From positions 156,700 to 220,699 of the forward strand of contig JASANG010000523.1 of the NCBI GenBank assembly GCA_030248215.1: a DNA stretch of 64,000 nucleotides. Direction: 5' to 3'. How positions within the stretch are numbered: the stretch's first letter is position 1; every line of letters begins with the position of its first letter. The notes beneath the pieces were generated by a model. That model searched no databases, was not told the DNA's origin, and saw nothing but the letters and a program-made list of their open reading frames with translations. This DNA comes from Enoplolaimus lenunculus. Its lineage: Eukaryota > Nematoda > Enoplea > Enoplida > Thoracostomopsidae. The position numbers and the translations under genes are program-made. This document shows, piece after piece, positions 37,160 through 49,400 of this stretch.

Positions 37160-37540
37160 GTACTCAAAATGCTGGTCTTTTCAGTTATCCGTCCCCAGCC
37201 GGCGTTTACCCAAAAATGGTTGAATTTTAAAAATTATTGTATGTTTAAACTTCTGACGGCCTCCCCTGCTCATTACGTGCCCAAATCTTAATTTTTGAAA
37301 AGTTGGATTTTTTCCTCGGGACCCAAAAAGATTTTGTCAATTGAGTTGAGTCGAATGGTGTTAGATTTTCTACAATCAGACGTGTGGCTAACAAGTTATG
37401 GTCAAATAGTTGATTTGGTGCGATTTTTCAAAGATTCAATTTTTGGCATGGAATTATCACGCAAGTCGTGAGAACTCAAATATTCCAAAAAATTTTCAAA
37501 ATCCAACCATTTAAGCTGGTGGGGCGGACAGCCGAAAGCC
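37160..37540. repeat. Relative of the 353-bp MITE-C
   Basis: TCTTTTCAGTTATCCGTCCCC, given as TTTTCAGTTATCC, then GGCGTTTACCCAAAAATGGT, CCTCCCCTGCTCATTACGTG and GGGACCCAAAAAGATTTTGT parallel the left half of the element at 39743-40095 in order. The right end differs (a CCAACCATTTAAGCTGGTGG stretch), so this copy is partial or recombined. Confidence 0.55.
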
Positions 37541-38581
37541 CAAAATTTTCATGCACAACACGCCCGTAGAAAATTTAAACTTTAAAAACGTGCATGCAGC
37601 AGTGAACAAAACTGATTTACAGCGCTAACTAATAATTTACATCAAACGAGTTTGTATACATAACCATGTTGAACATAAAGCCACTCAGTCACTCTCTATA
37701 TTACGTGGAACTCATAACACATATTAAAGCAGTTATTATAGGCAATACATGAATACATCACAATTCACCATACAGCTAAACGGTTGCCCAAGGGACGGTT
37801 TGCTTATGCGATCCATTAATCCATAGATACTGTCACTGTTTACAACTGAGCTTTAAGCAGCCCTCTCCTAAGATTTGCGTATCAGATGAAATGCGAATTA
37901 ATCTAGACACGTGATACCACCAAAACTAAACTACATATCTTCTTAGAAACGACACAGCTTAGTCGTCGATTATGGTTTTGCCCGAAAGTTTTACAAAGGT
38001 TTAGGGAATGTTTAAATACTTTTACTGTTCAGATTTCGTGTTTCGCAGCAATATAACCAAAAAATCTAAAATCATAAACTCATCTGGGTGAGCCTAAATT
38101 TGTTGACGTTGGTATTTGGATGATTCGTCATGTTCAAATTTTTCTCCGACACCCTGCGACGTCAACAAAGCATGTTTTCTCATCACCATATGCCATACTT
38201 TTACAAACATACACATACCTTACCATCTCATGTTTTAAATATATATACATAAAGCAATATGAAATCAAGTTGTAACAACTATATACAGTATGCACTGTTA
38301 CATGCAAGCACAGCCTACGAACACCAAGCGATGGCGACCATACATATGAATGACTTTAGTTCAAAAGTAAATGGCCTGAAAAGCAGTTTGAACTGCCACA
38401 TATTACGTATACACCAAGGATTTGCTCTGTACTGCTGATCACCACTTGTAATAATGCAGTTGTACAAACAGCAATCATCGTTTTGTTAAAAAAATTACAA
38501 TTTTAGTGATCAAACAATAAAACCATCTTCTATACTTATCGTCTTTGGTCGCCAACATACTGATGCCAGAATGCGACAGGA

Positions 38582-38877
38582 TATTAATTTACCAGGTACC
38601 GGAAGTATTTAATTCGTGCAAAAGTATATATATATACTTAATTGATTTTACCTTGGATTTTTCATTTCACTTTAGCGTCAAATATTTAACCTTACCCGGA
38701 TATGCAATCGCAGCAAGATGTTAAATTTGTCCATTTGTAAAAAGCAGTTTTATGATATTCGGCACCGCAACCGTAAATATCCGGCATCCGGGAGGTTGAT
38801 ACCGGATACCAGAACCGGGTACACATATCAATTTCTACCTGACATCAAACCGGCAACGCATATCAGTTCGCACTCTG
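38582..38877. repeat. MITE-A copy, inverted orientation
   Basis: AAAAAGCAGTTTTATGATAT, CGGCACCGCAACCGTAAATA and GATACCGGATACCAGAACCG are the complement of the order seen at 10131-10560. It ends ATATCAGTTCGCACTCTGG, a decayed GCACCCTG terminus. Confidence 0.55.
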
Positions 38878-39742
38878 GTTTAAGCATCACAGATTTTCAA
38901 AAATAGTACGTACAAGAACATCTTAGACACATAATCGACTCAAACTATCAAATATACAGATTATGTTATTTAGCTTCAGACATACAACACGAAACTTAAC
39001 TATGCAAAACTAGAATTAAAAAGTAACACACTTCTTCAGAAAAATTAACTTCAAACTTCACAGTTACCTACACTCGAAATTTAAAAAATTTCGCAGCATA
39101 CCTATGTATCTGATCAATCTGTCTATCGCATATCGTTTAATTTAGAATTGACTCTAGAAACTTAATGTTTAGACTGCATAACTCATAAAGTTACTGGTTG
39201 AGTAGTTTTCATACTTTCTGTTAATTCACACAGAGGGGCTAAAAAGCTGGTTCTTACATTCTCTTAGGCAGCAACGAAACTACGAATGCAGCAAAAACAC
39301 TTGCAAAAACACGGCTTTCTCAAACATTTTCTATTCAGTTTCTCCTCAAATCTTGGAATAAAATCAAATGACAATTTTGCAAAAAAATGTAAAGTATTTA
39401 TATACATATCCACATATTACACATATACACACACAAATTGTTTTGAACATAAGTCGAAGTTGAACAAGTACAGTAGGTGGTGACTAACCTTGGTATAAAT
39501 ACAGCGCCTGACCCTATTATATATTTACAGTTTAAATTGAATATGAAATTTCCTAGCCATACTTATATGTATGTAAGCTATTAGTACCCAGAAGACTCTT
39601 AGACAGACAATTAAAAGTCTGATCTTTTTTCAAATTAAACTTCTTGTTCAAAAATCAAAACCATAAACGCTACTCATGTTTCATGAGCCAAAAGATAAAA
39701 TAGTTTTTACATCTCCAATCGCTGATCCAAGATATAGTATTC

Positions 39743-40095
39743 GGGCCTTTTCCGTTATCCCCAACTCGCGTTTTCACAAAATGGTTCGATTTGGAAAATT
39801 TTTGCAAATTTGAGCTTCTCTTGATCACCTCCCCTGATTATTCCACGTCTAAATTTGAATTTTTGAAAAATTCTAGACCACATCGGGACCCAAAAAAATT
39901 TTGTCAAAAAGTTTGACAATTTCAAACTTTTTCAGAGAAATTTTTTTGGGTCCCATCCCAAGGGGGACCTTGAGACTTTAAAAAATCGAATGTTTCAAAA
40001 ATTCAAATTTAGGCGTAGAATGAACAATGGAAAAAATGTTTTAAATACAACGATTTTTGGGTAAACGCGAACTCAGATGATAACGGAAAAGGCCC
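39743..40095. mobile_element. MITE-C, 353-bp long-inverted-repeat element with exact 8-bp duplication
   Basis: The ends are GGGCCTTTTCCGTTATC and GATAACGGAAAAGGCCC, a perfect 17-bp inverted repeat. It is flanked by TAGTATTC at 39735-39742 and 40096-40103. The homology of the two halves continues inward, with breaks: TTGGGTCCC-type phrases face each other near 39890 and 39950, so the whole element can fold into a long hairpin. It has no coding capacity. The 8-bp duplication suggests hAT-type mobilisation. Confidence 0.88.
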
Positions 40096-40686
40096 TAGTA
40101 TTCTATGGTGCGAATCTGCTTGAGGTCACATGCCCAGCGCAGAAAATCTATCAGCAAAAATACGTGAATTTCACGACTTACCACAGAGGTACGTATAAAA
40201 ACCAAGCTTACAGCTGGAAAAAATACAAAAATTAAAAATCACTTTTCACTCAAATACAATATGTACACAAAAACTGCACGAATACACGACACAAACAGCT
40301 CGCAGGACACGTTCTCAAAGGTCCAATTTCTGACCTTAATGCTTTAAATTTGTATTGACGGCCAAATTCCGTATTCACACGTTTGCATAGGGCCCAACAA
40401 CTCGAATCGTGAATAGATTCAAGGACTGAAATTCAGCAGATGATCGCTTTGCGGCACACTTAAGCAAATTGGTGTTACGTATATGTGTAACTAATTGTTG
40501 ACAAATCAGTCACAGGGCATTGGCTGTTGAATACATTTCCAAAACTTCCAGACGTTAGCATCACAACTCAGGTTATAGAAATAAGATTGGGGAGAAAGTG
40601 GTGTGTCAGTGCCTAGGCTTGAGTGTAAAATTATAAACAGTGCAACAAATCTCGATTCTCAAGTCTACCTAAATCAACCCTAATCA

Positions 40687-40863
40687 TTATGGGCGTAGCC
40701 ACGATTTTGGAACGGGGGAAAGGGTGCGTTTCGCTCAGCAGAAAATACGAGGGGATCGTTTTCAAGCTGCTAACTGAAATCGTATCTAAAAACCTCCGTA
40801 CATAATCTCAAGTGGCGGTTTGGCACCTGACCCCCTCCCTCCCGTGCACCTTTGCTAGCCATG
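40687..40863. repeat. Short GGGCGTAGCCA element
   Basis: The left end is GGGCGTAGCCACGATTTTGG and the right end GCACCTTTGCTAGCCATGAC; TAGCCA/TGGCTA-type ends are inverted. Similar GGGCGTAGC and GGGCGTCACCACGG beginnings occur at 48547 and 14768, suggesting a dispersed family. Confidence 0.4.
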
Positions 40864-42388
40864 ACTGCGATTTTGAATATAACAAGTTGTGCTAGCATCA
40901 GCATGGTGTCATTAATCCAAATAACCAGGTTTCGCATCAGTACGCGTGGTTTTAGTCCCCTAATTTAAACAATATGTGGGCTTTTTCAATGGCTGATAAC
41001 AACACAATTAACCATTTTTAATATTCTTTGACGGACCCATACAATCGACGACGACCCATGTACAGCTGGCTGATGGGTAGACCGATGTTCTGCATCAAAG
41101 CTTATGTTTTAGACTGATTTTTTTGCTAACGTTTAGTACGCAGTCTTAGACTTATGATTAGTTATAGGTATATCACTATGCTTACGCTTACACATACGAT
41201 AGAATTTTATGCTCATACTACTGTTATAGATGTCCGCTATACGGCATCGTCGACATATTCTACAGTCTTCACTAACCACTCCTCAAACCAAATCCTGAAT
41301 GAGATCGCATACTAAGTACTTCGAGGCTTACAGATAGAAAAACTAAACACATACTCATGTGTCATACATGTACGTATCACGGTGCATGCAAACGAACGTC
41401 CGCTTACAGGTCTGGAAATTTTGGGTACTGCAATTTTTCATAATTTTTATAACTGGGATCCGAAAAATTGTGTCGGCTTTTGTGTTTTTTCAGTTAAGGT
41501 TGCGCGCAGATACATTTTATACCACTGTGTTAAGTCGTTATGTATCGTCGAATAGGCATGGCAAACCGGATCAATGGTTATATATACATGCACACACAAC
41601 GAAGCAGACAAACAAATCACTTGAAGTACAGAGCATTGTGCAACGCAGCTAAAAAACAGCAGGCGCGTAGCCAGCCAGTTCATAATGTTACACTCTCCGC
41701 AGAAGGTACATGCGAGGAGTTCACATAACTTAACAGCTGGGCTAAAACATTTCTAAGGGTTCATAGTTTAAAGTATTGCGAAGTCCGCTCAAATTACGTG
41801 CCAGGGCTGGCTGCGTCCAGTGGTGATTCCAGGTTCCCAATTTTCACGCTAGCAAATATTTCGATGGTATCTTAAGATTTACAAATCGCGGACAAGAGAC
41901 AATTTTTTGACTCCTGCTATTCTGCCGCCATATGTGTATTTTCAGCTTTTTAGCTAGAAAACACACTGTGATGAGGTTCAAGCGAACCATTGCATGTCAA
42001 AATTTTCATCAGCCCATCAAGGTGATGCAATTGATATACGTATACATCCTGAATTGAACCAGTTTGACCTGCCACTTTCAAACGTTTACAACTGCTCATA
42101 TCGTCGTTATACATCATCTTGATTGTTCTATGACGTCATCTCGAATAGCACTCATTGTCCAGTCTCGTTCCACACACACACGTTTTCGCAGTAATGTGAA
42201 AATAAGTACATACTGCGTGTATGCTATGTACACAGTAGTCGCAAACAGTGCCGTTAGAATACACATTTTGTCACCAAGTCTGATTTTCGAGGAAAGAGGT
42301 CACGTGGAACGTAACCACGGCAAAGAAAAGAGTCGGTAATGACACCACAGGATTGACAAAAGAACACCACGGCACGCGGCGGTCTGCC

Positions 42389-45300
42389 TTATCTTTCATT
42401 GTCCCATCCGTTGTCTTTGATCATATGAGCGAGTTCGATGATATACTTGCCTTCTTTGTATTTTTGGCTTGATTCAAATGCATGTTCCTAAAACAACAAG
42501 CAATCTAGTTTTTTAACAAAGCATTGCGTGCTGCAATATTGACACTAAAAACAGCACCAACCTCTAATCTCATTACGATCGAAAATAACACTTTGACTTC
42601 CAATAAATTTGGGCCCATATATTAACGATCAGGAGCGGAACGTTTTTCTACGGGACTGCAATAGATTAAGCTTAAGCTTTAGACTATATTTCGCTTACGC
42701 TTTAAGTATAAGCTCCTTCTTACGCTTACGCTTAGGCATATGCTTATACTACTGTTACGGCCATGATCTTTTACACTGGTCCAATTTGATCAAGCGACAG
42801 TTTTTATTGTTTACTTTTTGAAGTCTGCTGTTTCACGACTCCGTTTTTGCATCATCGCGGCGATTTTTAAATTTGAAAATTTCCAACATTTTACTGATCA
42901 TACCAGGAAACACAGTAATATATATATACTACTACTAAAGCCGTATACTAACAAAACTTGCCAAATATTAGTGACTACGTAGTACTAAATTAACCGCCAT
43001 TAAGTTCTGTTTTGATTCAAATATGCATTCATTCAGTGCCCAGCTCTGATGATCGCCGCCGGTCATATGTTGGAGTATCCGGTTCCGGTTCGACTTTTGG
43101 TACACGATTGAAATCACTGGTATTTATTGCAATTAACATCGTATATATTTTGTACAAAAAAACCAACGAATGGTGCAACGTTTACTTACATATTTCCAGC
43201 CAAGTGTTGTTTTACAATTCTCACACGCAATATCAGCGACCGCATGCAATCCAGTCAACAAAACACGTTCTTCAGCTGGACCACAACGCACATTGACACT
43301 GCAACGATAAAAGCAAAACAAAATACAATACTATAATAGTAATACAGTAATATATATATTTGAAATTAGGCATGTGCCGAGTAATCGGCATCGGTAATAT
43401 CGGCACTTTTCGTGAGTCTCAGAAACGGCATGGTCACTGTAAACAATTGCCAATTGTATGTCGATACTCAGTGAGTTGTAATGCTATCAATTTCCCGTGT
43501 TGGCGTATATCAGTGCGTTCGGTCGGGGAATTCTTGCGTTTATCTTTCAAAAATTATTCCACACGGACGGTTCTCATAAAATTTCAATCAAATAATAATA
43601 ATAAAAATAATATTATTAATAATAATAATAATAATAGTAATAATAATAATAATAATGCAATGTAGTATCTTATCAGTTGTTTAACCATCGTGTATTAAAA
43701 CGGAAATCGTCCTCGGTATCGGTGTCTGCAAAAATTTTATTATAACCACATCACTAATACCACTTAATAATTAATAAAGTATATATTATCTATCCAAGCG
43801 GTCCTAACTCGAATGACTTCAACGTAGTTCACGTGAACCGAACAGCGAAAAACATTTTTTGAAAAGTCATGCAATCAAGTGAACAACGCATTCAAAAGCA
43901 TATTTTGAAAATAAAAAATTCATCAAACTTACACTGAATTGAACAAATACGCTTTGCCTTGACTGCCTTGGAACGACTGAAAACAACTCAAACAGCGGTA
44001 TTTATAATCAATGTCGGCACAGTTCAATTGAAAATTTTAAATACGCTTCGTATCCAAATAAGTAACGCTCCAGATCTCTAAATTTTAGAAGACTTTCTGC
44101 TCCATTCTACTTCTGTGATATATGTCGTAGCGTATGTACTGTAGTGACCCTAATAAAAGAGGGTCCCCATTTTGTGTCCCAATCAATAGGCGTCCGTATC
44201 CCTAATAAGAGTCCGTAAGGAGATAGAGCTCCTTAACAAGAATTAGAGTCCATAAATGCCAATTATCCCTAATTGTAGCGCATAAATGACTACAGGACCA
44301 AATAAAGTTGTGTTCGAAATTGTAAAGCGTACATAAGTTTTGAAAGTAACATTCCAAAGTATAACCTTACATTATCGCTCAAGATTTTGATACAAAGCGA
44401 AAAATGTTTAATTCAACGGATGGCTGCAATACCGGACATATATCAGTAACGAAGGGTGGCGGAGAGCGGGTTGAAAAGAAACAACAGTCCGTAATCGAAT
44501 AACATGGGGGGGGGTTCCCTCTGGAGAGGCCAACTAAATAACAGTCCCCTATTATTCGGGTCACTACAGTAAATTGCAAAGCGGCTATTGCTATCCCTGT
44601 TGTCAAGATCGTCTCTTAATCGTAGCAAAACCCCCGGCGTGGTGTTTTGTCCTACGACATATATGTCATTTGACGCAACAGGTCATACTATTGAACTGCA
44701 AACAAAATGTCTCTAAAAATCAGGGTGCAGCCGGAATTACAATTTACCGGAACCGGAATTTGAAAATTTTACCGGAACCGGAACCGGAAACGGAACCGGA
44801 AAGTGAAAAATGCATTTCACCAAAAATTTCATTTTATTCTTATTTTTTGCTCTCTTATTTATCAAACAACCCTAGCCGAACATATTTATTTTTTTTATTT
44901 TTTTTATTTTATTTTTCCCTCCTCACTAAGAAATCCACCATCATTGGCTTATATTTGGAGTACAAGTGGCTTTCAAAAGAGATTCTTAAAAATTAGCAAA
45001 GTTAAGAAAACGGCCAAATTATAACACCGGAATTTTTAAATCCGGTAAAAATTTACCGGAACCGGAACCGGAAGGTGAAAAAATGCCGGAACCGGAACCG
45101 GAATTCCGGTTGCACCCTGCTAAAAATCTACTTGCCGCACAAGAGTGGCCAAACTTGCTTGTGCCAAGCTTAACCATCCTTGGCATCCCCGTCTTTCTAG
45201 TTACTGGCCCGAACTTTCCCTTCCATAACCTGTTACCTTTGATATGAGCTCGTCATGATTCGCTAGATGCGCTTGGCAATGCACACACGAATACGTCCTT

Positions 45301-47146
45301 CGATCAGACGGCAAATACGCCTGAAACGTTTTCATCGTTACCGTATCAACAGTCAACATGTTGCCTCCGCCTGTTGCAGTTGCGTTAGTTGGCGATAAAT
45401 TTTCGTCTTGTTGTTGCTGCGCTGCTCGGCGATTATTTACTGCGTCGCCGCGAGGTGTATTGTTGCCCGTATTGTTATTATTGTTATTATCTCGCGATGA
45501 ATTCACCAGTACTCCAGCCAACCACGGCGGAATATAGCTGCGTATACGTCGTGCGGCAAGAGTCCTCTGTCGATTGACACTATTGCGTACGTATCGTGAC
45601 ACCCGTGCACTAAACCGATAGTACTGTCTGCGATCAATTACCGGTATCGGTAGTGCCGGAGGAGGCGGTACGATCAAAGGAGGCCTTTGGTGATAATTGT
45701 GGTTATGACGATGATGATGCTGATGATAAGCGTTCGGTGCCCTTTGAACTCCGGGTCTGTTGTGATAATGAGGGTCGTAACGTTGTTGCTGTGGCGGTGC
45801 TCTATGGCGGTACTGTAGCCCTGGTTGTGGTACACGTGCAGGCGCAATTTGGGGTAAAACGTTACGAATTAAAATATCGTGATCGTCGATACCTTCTTCG
45901 TACGATTCTTCGTCAAGTTCGTCGCCGTCGTCTGCAAAGTGTTCGAGAACTATTGGATTGTCTAGCTCTATTGGTAGTTGGTTTTGTTGTTGTTGTTGTG
46001 GTTGTTGTTGTTGTTGTTGTTGTTGTTGTGGTTGTTGCTCTTGTTGCTCTTGTTGCTCTTCTTCTTCTTGTTGTTGTTGTTGCAGTTGCTGCTGATTTTC
46101 TTGATCTGATTGCACTACAGCTTCACTACTACCTCCACCTCCCCCACCGGTTCGGCTTTCTTCAACCGCTACCGAAATTTGATTCCGGTTCCGTCTAGTT
46201 GTGCTACTGTTATTAGACTGACGTAGACTTCCGCCGCTCTTGTTCACCGAATATCGATAATACTGATCGAAAAAGTGTTGCCGGGACAGTTGGTGCTGCT
46301 GTTGGCGCTGGCTATACCTCTGGCTAATATGGGGATACGCTTGCTGTTGTTGTTGCTGTTGCTGCTGCTGTTGTTGTTGTTGTTGTTGCGGCTGCTGCTG
46401 CTGCTGTGGCGGCGGTTGTTCTTGTCGAAACTCAAAACCACCAAAACTTGCTGAAATATCGTACTGTTGCTGTTGTTCTTCTGCGTTTGCGGTTGCAATC
46501 AATTCAATACTATCTTGGTCTTCGCCACCAGCAACTTGGTTCAAAATCGCTTGAGCTTCTGGAATCGCGACTACTGCTGGCTGTGGCGGATCTTGGCTCT
46601 CTTCGGGAACTTCTCGAACTTTGACTCGATATTCAGACGTTGACGGCGATATCCGGCGGTTATCAGTCTTTTTGCTCAGGGGGTGTTCTTCAAACGAGCA
46701 ACTACTTGTCGACGGCCGAAATTCAAATTGGTTACAGTCAACAAATGTATGAGAATTTCCTGACACTGAGTTGTTGTCGTCACAAAACGGCAATGATGTG
46801 GTATGTTGAATAGCGTTCGCTATTGTTGATGACGTCTCACTCGGATGTTGTTGTTGTTGTTGCTGTTGTCGTTGCTCCGGTTGTGACACTTTAAACGATG
46901 ATCCTGACTGACGGTCACCGTGATCAACAGCAGCTGTTGATGTGGTTGTTGGTAATGTCGATGTGGCTGTTGTTGTCACCAACTGCAGCTGCTGCTGTGG
47001 AATGTCGAATAAATCGCCGGCTGTAGCGATCGTCGCGGCGATGTCAGTATTGCAGTTTTGATTGTTTTTATTCTTGCTAAAGTTTTTGTTGCTGTTCTTC
47101 CTTATTTTGTTGTTGTTATTGTTGTTGTTCTTGTTGTTGTTGTTGT

Positions 47147-47195
<49 letters not shown>

Positions 47196-47366
47196 GCTGC
47201 TGCTGTTGTTGTTGTTGTTATTGTTGCTACTGCCGGCAAGCAGACTCTCGCAATCGGATTGATGTCGCGTTATCGATACGGCAGCGGCTACAGCGGCAAT
47301 GCTGACCGTACGTTTCGTGATGTAACTAGTATGAATAACCGGCAACCGAATGCCTGCCCCACCCAC
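42389..47366 (-). CDS. YPEL: Yippee-like protein (YPEL), 4 exons, with a very long Gln/Asn-rich upstream frame
   Basis: Yippee proteins are small zinc-binding proteins conserved across eukaryotes; vertebrate members localise to nuclei and mitotic structures. Exons on the minus strand: 45237-47366 (open frame, no ATG at its 5' end), 43933-43976, 43190-43298 and 42389-42487 (stop TAA at 42389-42391). All junctions are GT-AG and in phase. The C-terminal domain shows YSCVHC and DIACENC, the two CxxC zinc pairs, with [49 protein letters not shown] and [15 protein letters not shown], ending NGWDNER. Starting at the ATG 45359-45357 the product is 124 residues, the family norm. The frame continues upstream for 669 more codons (to GTG 47366; stop TAG 47393-47391), through Asn, Gln, His, Pro and acidic tracts. 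Whether that part is translated is unresolved. Confidence 0.95.
42628..42770. repeat. TTAGGC/TTACGC-rich dispersed element, copy 2
   Basis: GATCAGGAGCGGAACGTTTT at the left and CTACTGTTACGGCCATGATC at the right match copy 1, and the ends are weakly inverted relative to each other. TTACGCTTACGCTTAGGC forms the core. It lies within the first intron from the 3' end of YPEL. Confidence 0.6.
43371..43755. repeat. GCCGAT-family element with (AAT)n inside
   Basis: The left end GGCATGTGCCGAGTAATCGG includes the GGCATGTGCCGA motif. The right part GTCCTCGGTATCGGTGTCTG is a decayed inverted counterpart. An imperfect (AAT)n run at 43590-43656 lies inside. A fragment of the same kind abuts the first OSTM1 exon (1100-1186). 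Confidence 0.45.
44721..45119. mobile_element. MITE-B, complete 399-bp copy in YPEL intron 1
   Basis: CAGGGTGCAGCCGGAATTAC at the left and GGAATTCCGGTTGCACCCTG at the right are the family termini, here in the opposite orientation to the 30497 copy. Exact 8-bp duplications CTAAAAAT flank it at 44713-44720 and 45120-45127. Inside are runs of GGAACC hexamers and the shared interior. The right edge lies only 109 bp from the YPEL exon 1 donor. Confidence 0.92.
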
Positions 47367-47390
47367 ACAACGCAGAGTAGGAGGGATCGG
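45360..47390 (-). other. Met-less open frame upstream of canonical YPEL start
   Basis: The stretch between the in-frame TAG at 47393-47391 and the ATG at 45359 is open in the YPEL frame for over 670 codons and has no ATG. Landmarks, counting GTG 47366 as residue 1: an Asn tract (about 49-87), Gln tracts (about 165-175, 330-350 and 430-480), a mixed QE tract, a Gly run, an acidic segment ([16 protein letters not shown]), a His-rich segment ([10 protein letters not shown]), a Pro run, and a basic stretch ([18 protein letters not shown]). Gln is encoded by a mix of CAA and CAG. If translated, it begins in an unseen upstream exon or at a non-ATG codon. A donor-like GTAAGT at about 47656 (minus strand) and an acceptor-like CTTAG at about 47391 could join a 5' exon. 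Confidence 0.6.
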
Positions 47391-48060
47391 CTAAGCTATC
47401 GGACCGGGTATACGTTAATTACACAAATTAAAGGCACGTATTAACTATAGGTAATAGCACGTAATATGGCAAAATTTCAGCGAAACTATACCAACAATTG
47501 TTGCGCAATGCGGATCGGTAATTTCGTATTTATGCATTATCGAACTATTTTACACCAATTATTACTATTATTAGTACTGTTCTTATTAATTTTTATTATT
47601 ACTATTATTTTTATTATTATTATGTTATATTATTTATTTATTATTACACACTTACAAATTCGAAAAATCTATACACCGTTCAATGGGTATCAAAGTTATC
47701 GTCGATGCAGGTTAACTATCGTTAAACAAAATGGCAACAATCAAAGCAAAAATATTGAGTCCCCAAAATTCGTCGCAAATTCTGCGTGAACTGACTATAA
47801 AACCGTAGTCAACTTGTTTCGTGATCACAGTGGAAAATAGTGCCGTTTAAACGTGCGTATAAAACAAAATTATTTCTATATACACAAAATATGGCGTTAT
47901 TCAATTTACTGCAGCTATAATTCACAGTTCTGAAAAGTGAAACAAAAATATGTAAAATCATTCATCCCCAAAGTTGCGCCGTTTACAAATCAAGTTACGT
48001 TTTTCACCTCTTCAACAGTTCACAGAAATACAATAGTGTTGTGTAGTTACCACTTTTTCT

Positions 48061-48122
48061 GCTGGCCGGCCGGCCGGCGGCTAACGGAACCTTTGATCGG
48101 CCGGCCGGCCGGTCATTGGCCA
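48061..48122. repeat. GGCCGGCC palindrome pair
   Basis: Two near-identical self-complementary runs, GGCCGGCCGGCCGG (48064-48077) and CGGCCGGCCGGCCGG (48097-48111), are separated by about 20 bases. The sequence is GC-only in an otherwise AT-rich region. A weaker CTGGCCGGCTGG occurs at 49047. Confidence 0.8.
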
Positions 48123-49260
48123 CCGGACGGCCAATATACAAAATTTTAAAGAGTATGAAACATTTTTATGATATACCAATATCGTTGTTACGTTTCTAAA
48201 AGATTAACAAATATTTTAGGCTCAGCAATTCAATAAGAAACGACCTCGTTGTGAAATCTACATTAAACTAAGAACAAGTTCAGTAGTATTCCACATGCTT
48301 AACAGAAGACAGTTTACCGCATTGTTTCTAAATATTTTATGTTCCAAACATTTATGCAAAATTTTGCTGACCACTCTCCCATCATGCAATTACGACGAAA
48401 CGTTCAATGATCAAAATATTGGCCCGACTTACGCTGAGAACCATACGGCTGTCAGGGGACAAAACAACAGAAGTGCAGCGTAGACAAACCAGACCTCAAA
48501 ACAGGCCTGCGTTATGTACAAATTTTTTATATATACAATAAACAAGGGCGTAGCAATAGGGGTTTTAGGTATATATTTTTGAAATTTTGCGACAATGACT
48601 CCTTTACCCATTCTGAAACAGTAGGCACAACTCGTAGCTATCACAAACAAACAAAACATAACCTAACTTCATTTATATTGAATCTAAACTCTAAACTTTT
48701 TACTGTTCAAAATACTTCTTAATCGGTGAGAAAATCCGAGATAATTTAATCCGATTCCATTATTATTATTATTATTATTATTTCCTTTATTATTGTCAAA
48801 AAATATTTATATATACTCCGGCGATAGATTTCACTATACTTTTGCAAACGGCAATGGAACTCAGATCATCTGAAGCGCTTTATCCCACCATGAGTTGTGA
48901 TTCAATCTTAACATTGACCATATGATAACAGTAGGCAACATGTCAGATAACAGCTAAAAGCTTTAGTATGGAAATCTAAATATGTTTAAAAATATTAAAC
49001 TTATGATGTCGCAATTTTTTCAGCTTTTTCTGTGATAAGCTATTACTGGCCGGCTGGTTCCTGGCCGGTGCAAAACACTAAAACCAGGCTGAGGGTGCCT
49101 ACCAGAAGTGTAACCAGCTTGCACAGATCATCCAAAGCGGCACACAGTATCGTAGAATGTTTTTAGTGGCTTATTTTTCTGCAAGTTTCGCGATTCGCTA
49201 GTTCATGTTTTCGGCATCTTTATAAGTCTTAGTTTATTTTGATGCTTCACAATATAATAT

Positions 49261-49400
49261 AAAGAAGGGCGAACCATTTTTTGTGGGGCAGTAATTGAAT
49301 AAGTTTAAACTTAAGACAAATTTTTTACTTAGGCTTAGGCCCAGGCTTAAGGTTATGCTTAGATATAGGCTCATAGGCTCATTCTTACGGGGCAGTCTGG
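49261..49400. repeat. TTAGGC-type element, partial copy
   Basis: AAGGGCGAACCATTTTTTGT and GGGGCAGTAATTGAATAAGT parallel the left part of copies at 34735 and 42628. These are followed by CTTAGGCTTAGGCCCAGGCT. Confidence 0.5.

Larger units (their letters stand above)
32521..42388. other. Convergent intergenic region between GCP2 and YPEL
   Basis: No exon was recognised on either strand. The region holds repeat copies at 32999-33200, 33470-33787, 33915-34620, 34735-35271, 37160-37540, 38582-38877, 39743-40095 and 40687-40863. The 3' UTRs of GCP2 and YPEL must lie at its two edges, but no convincing poly(A) signal could be assigned to either. Confidence 0.6.

Noticed and set aside
45653-46198. 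Plus-strand open frame of 181 codons, poly-Val in part, opposite YPEL exon 1
   Set aside because: It is the antisense shadow of the CAA/CAG-rich YPEL frame; TTG/GTT repeats are stop-free in several frames. No domain similarity.
47058-47444. Plus-strand frames rich in Val or Leu
   Set aside because: They arise from the (TTG)n array opposite the Asn tract and have no independent support.
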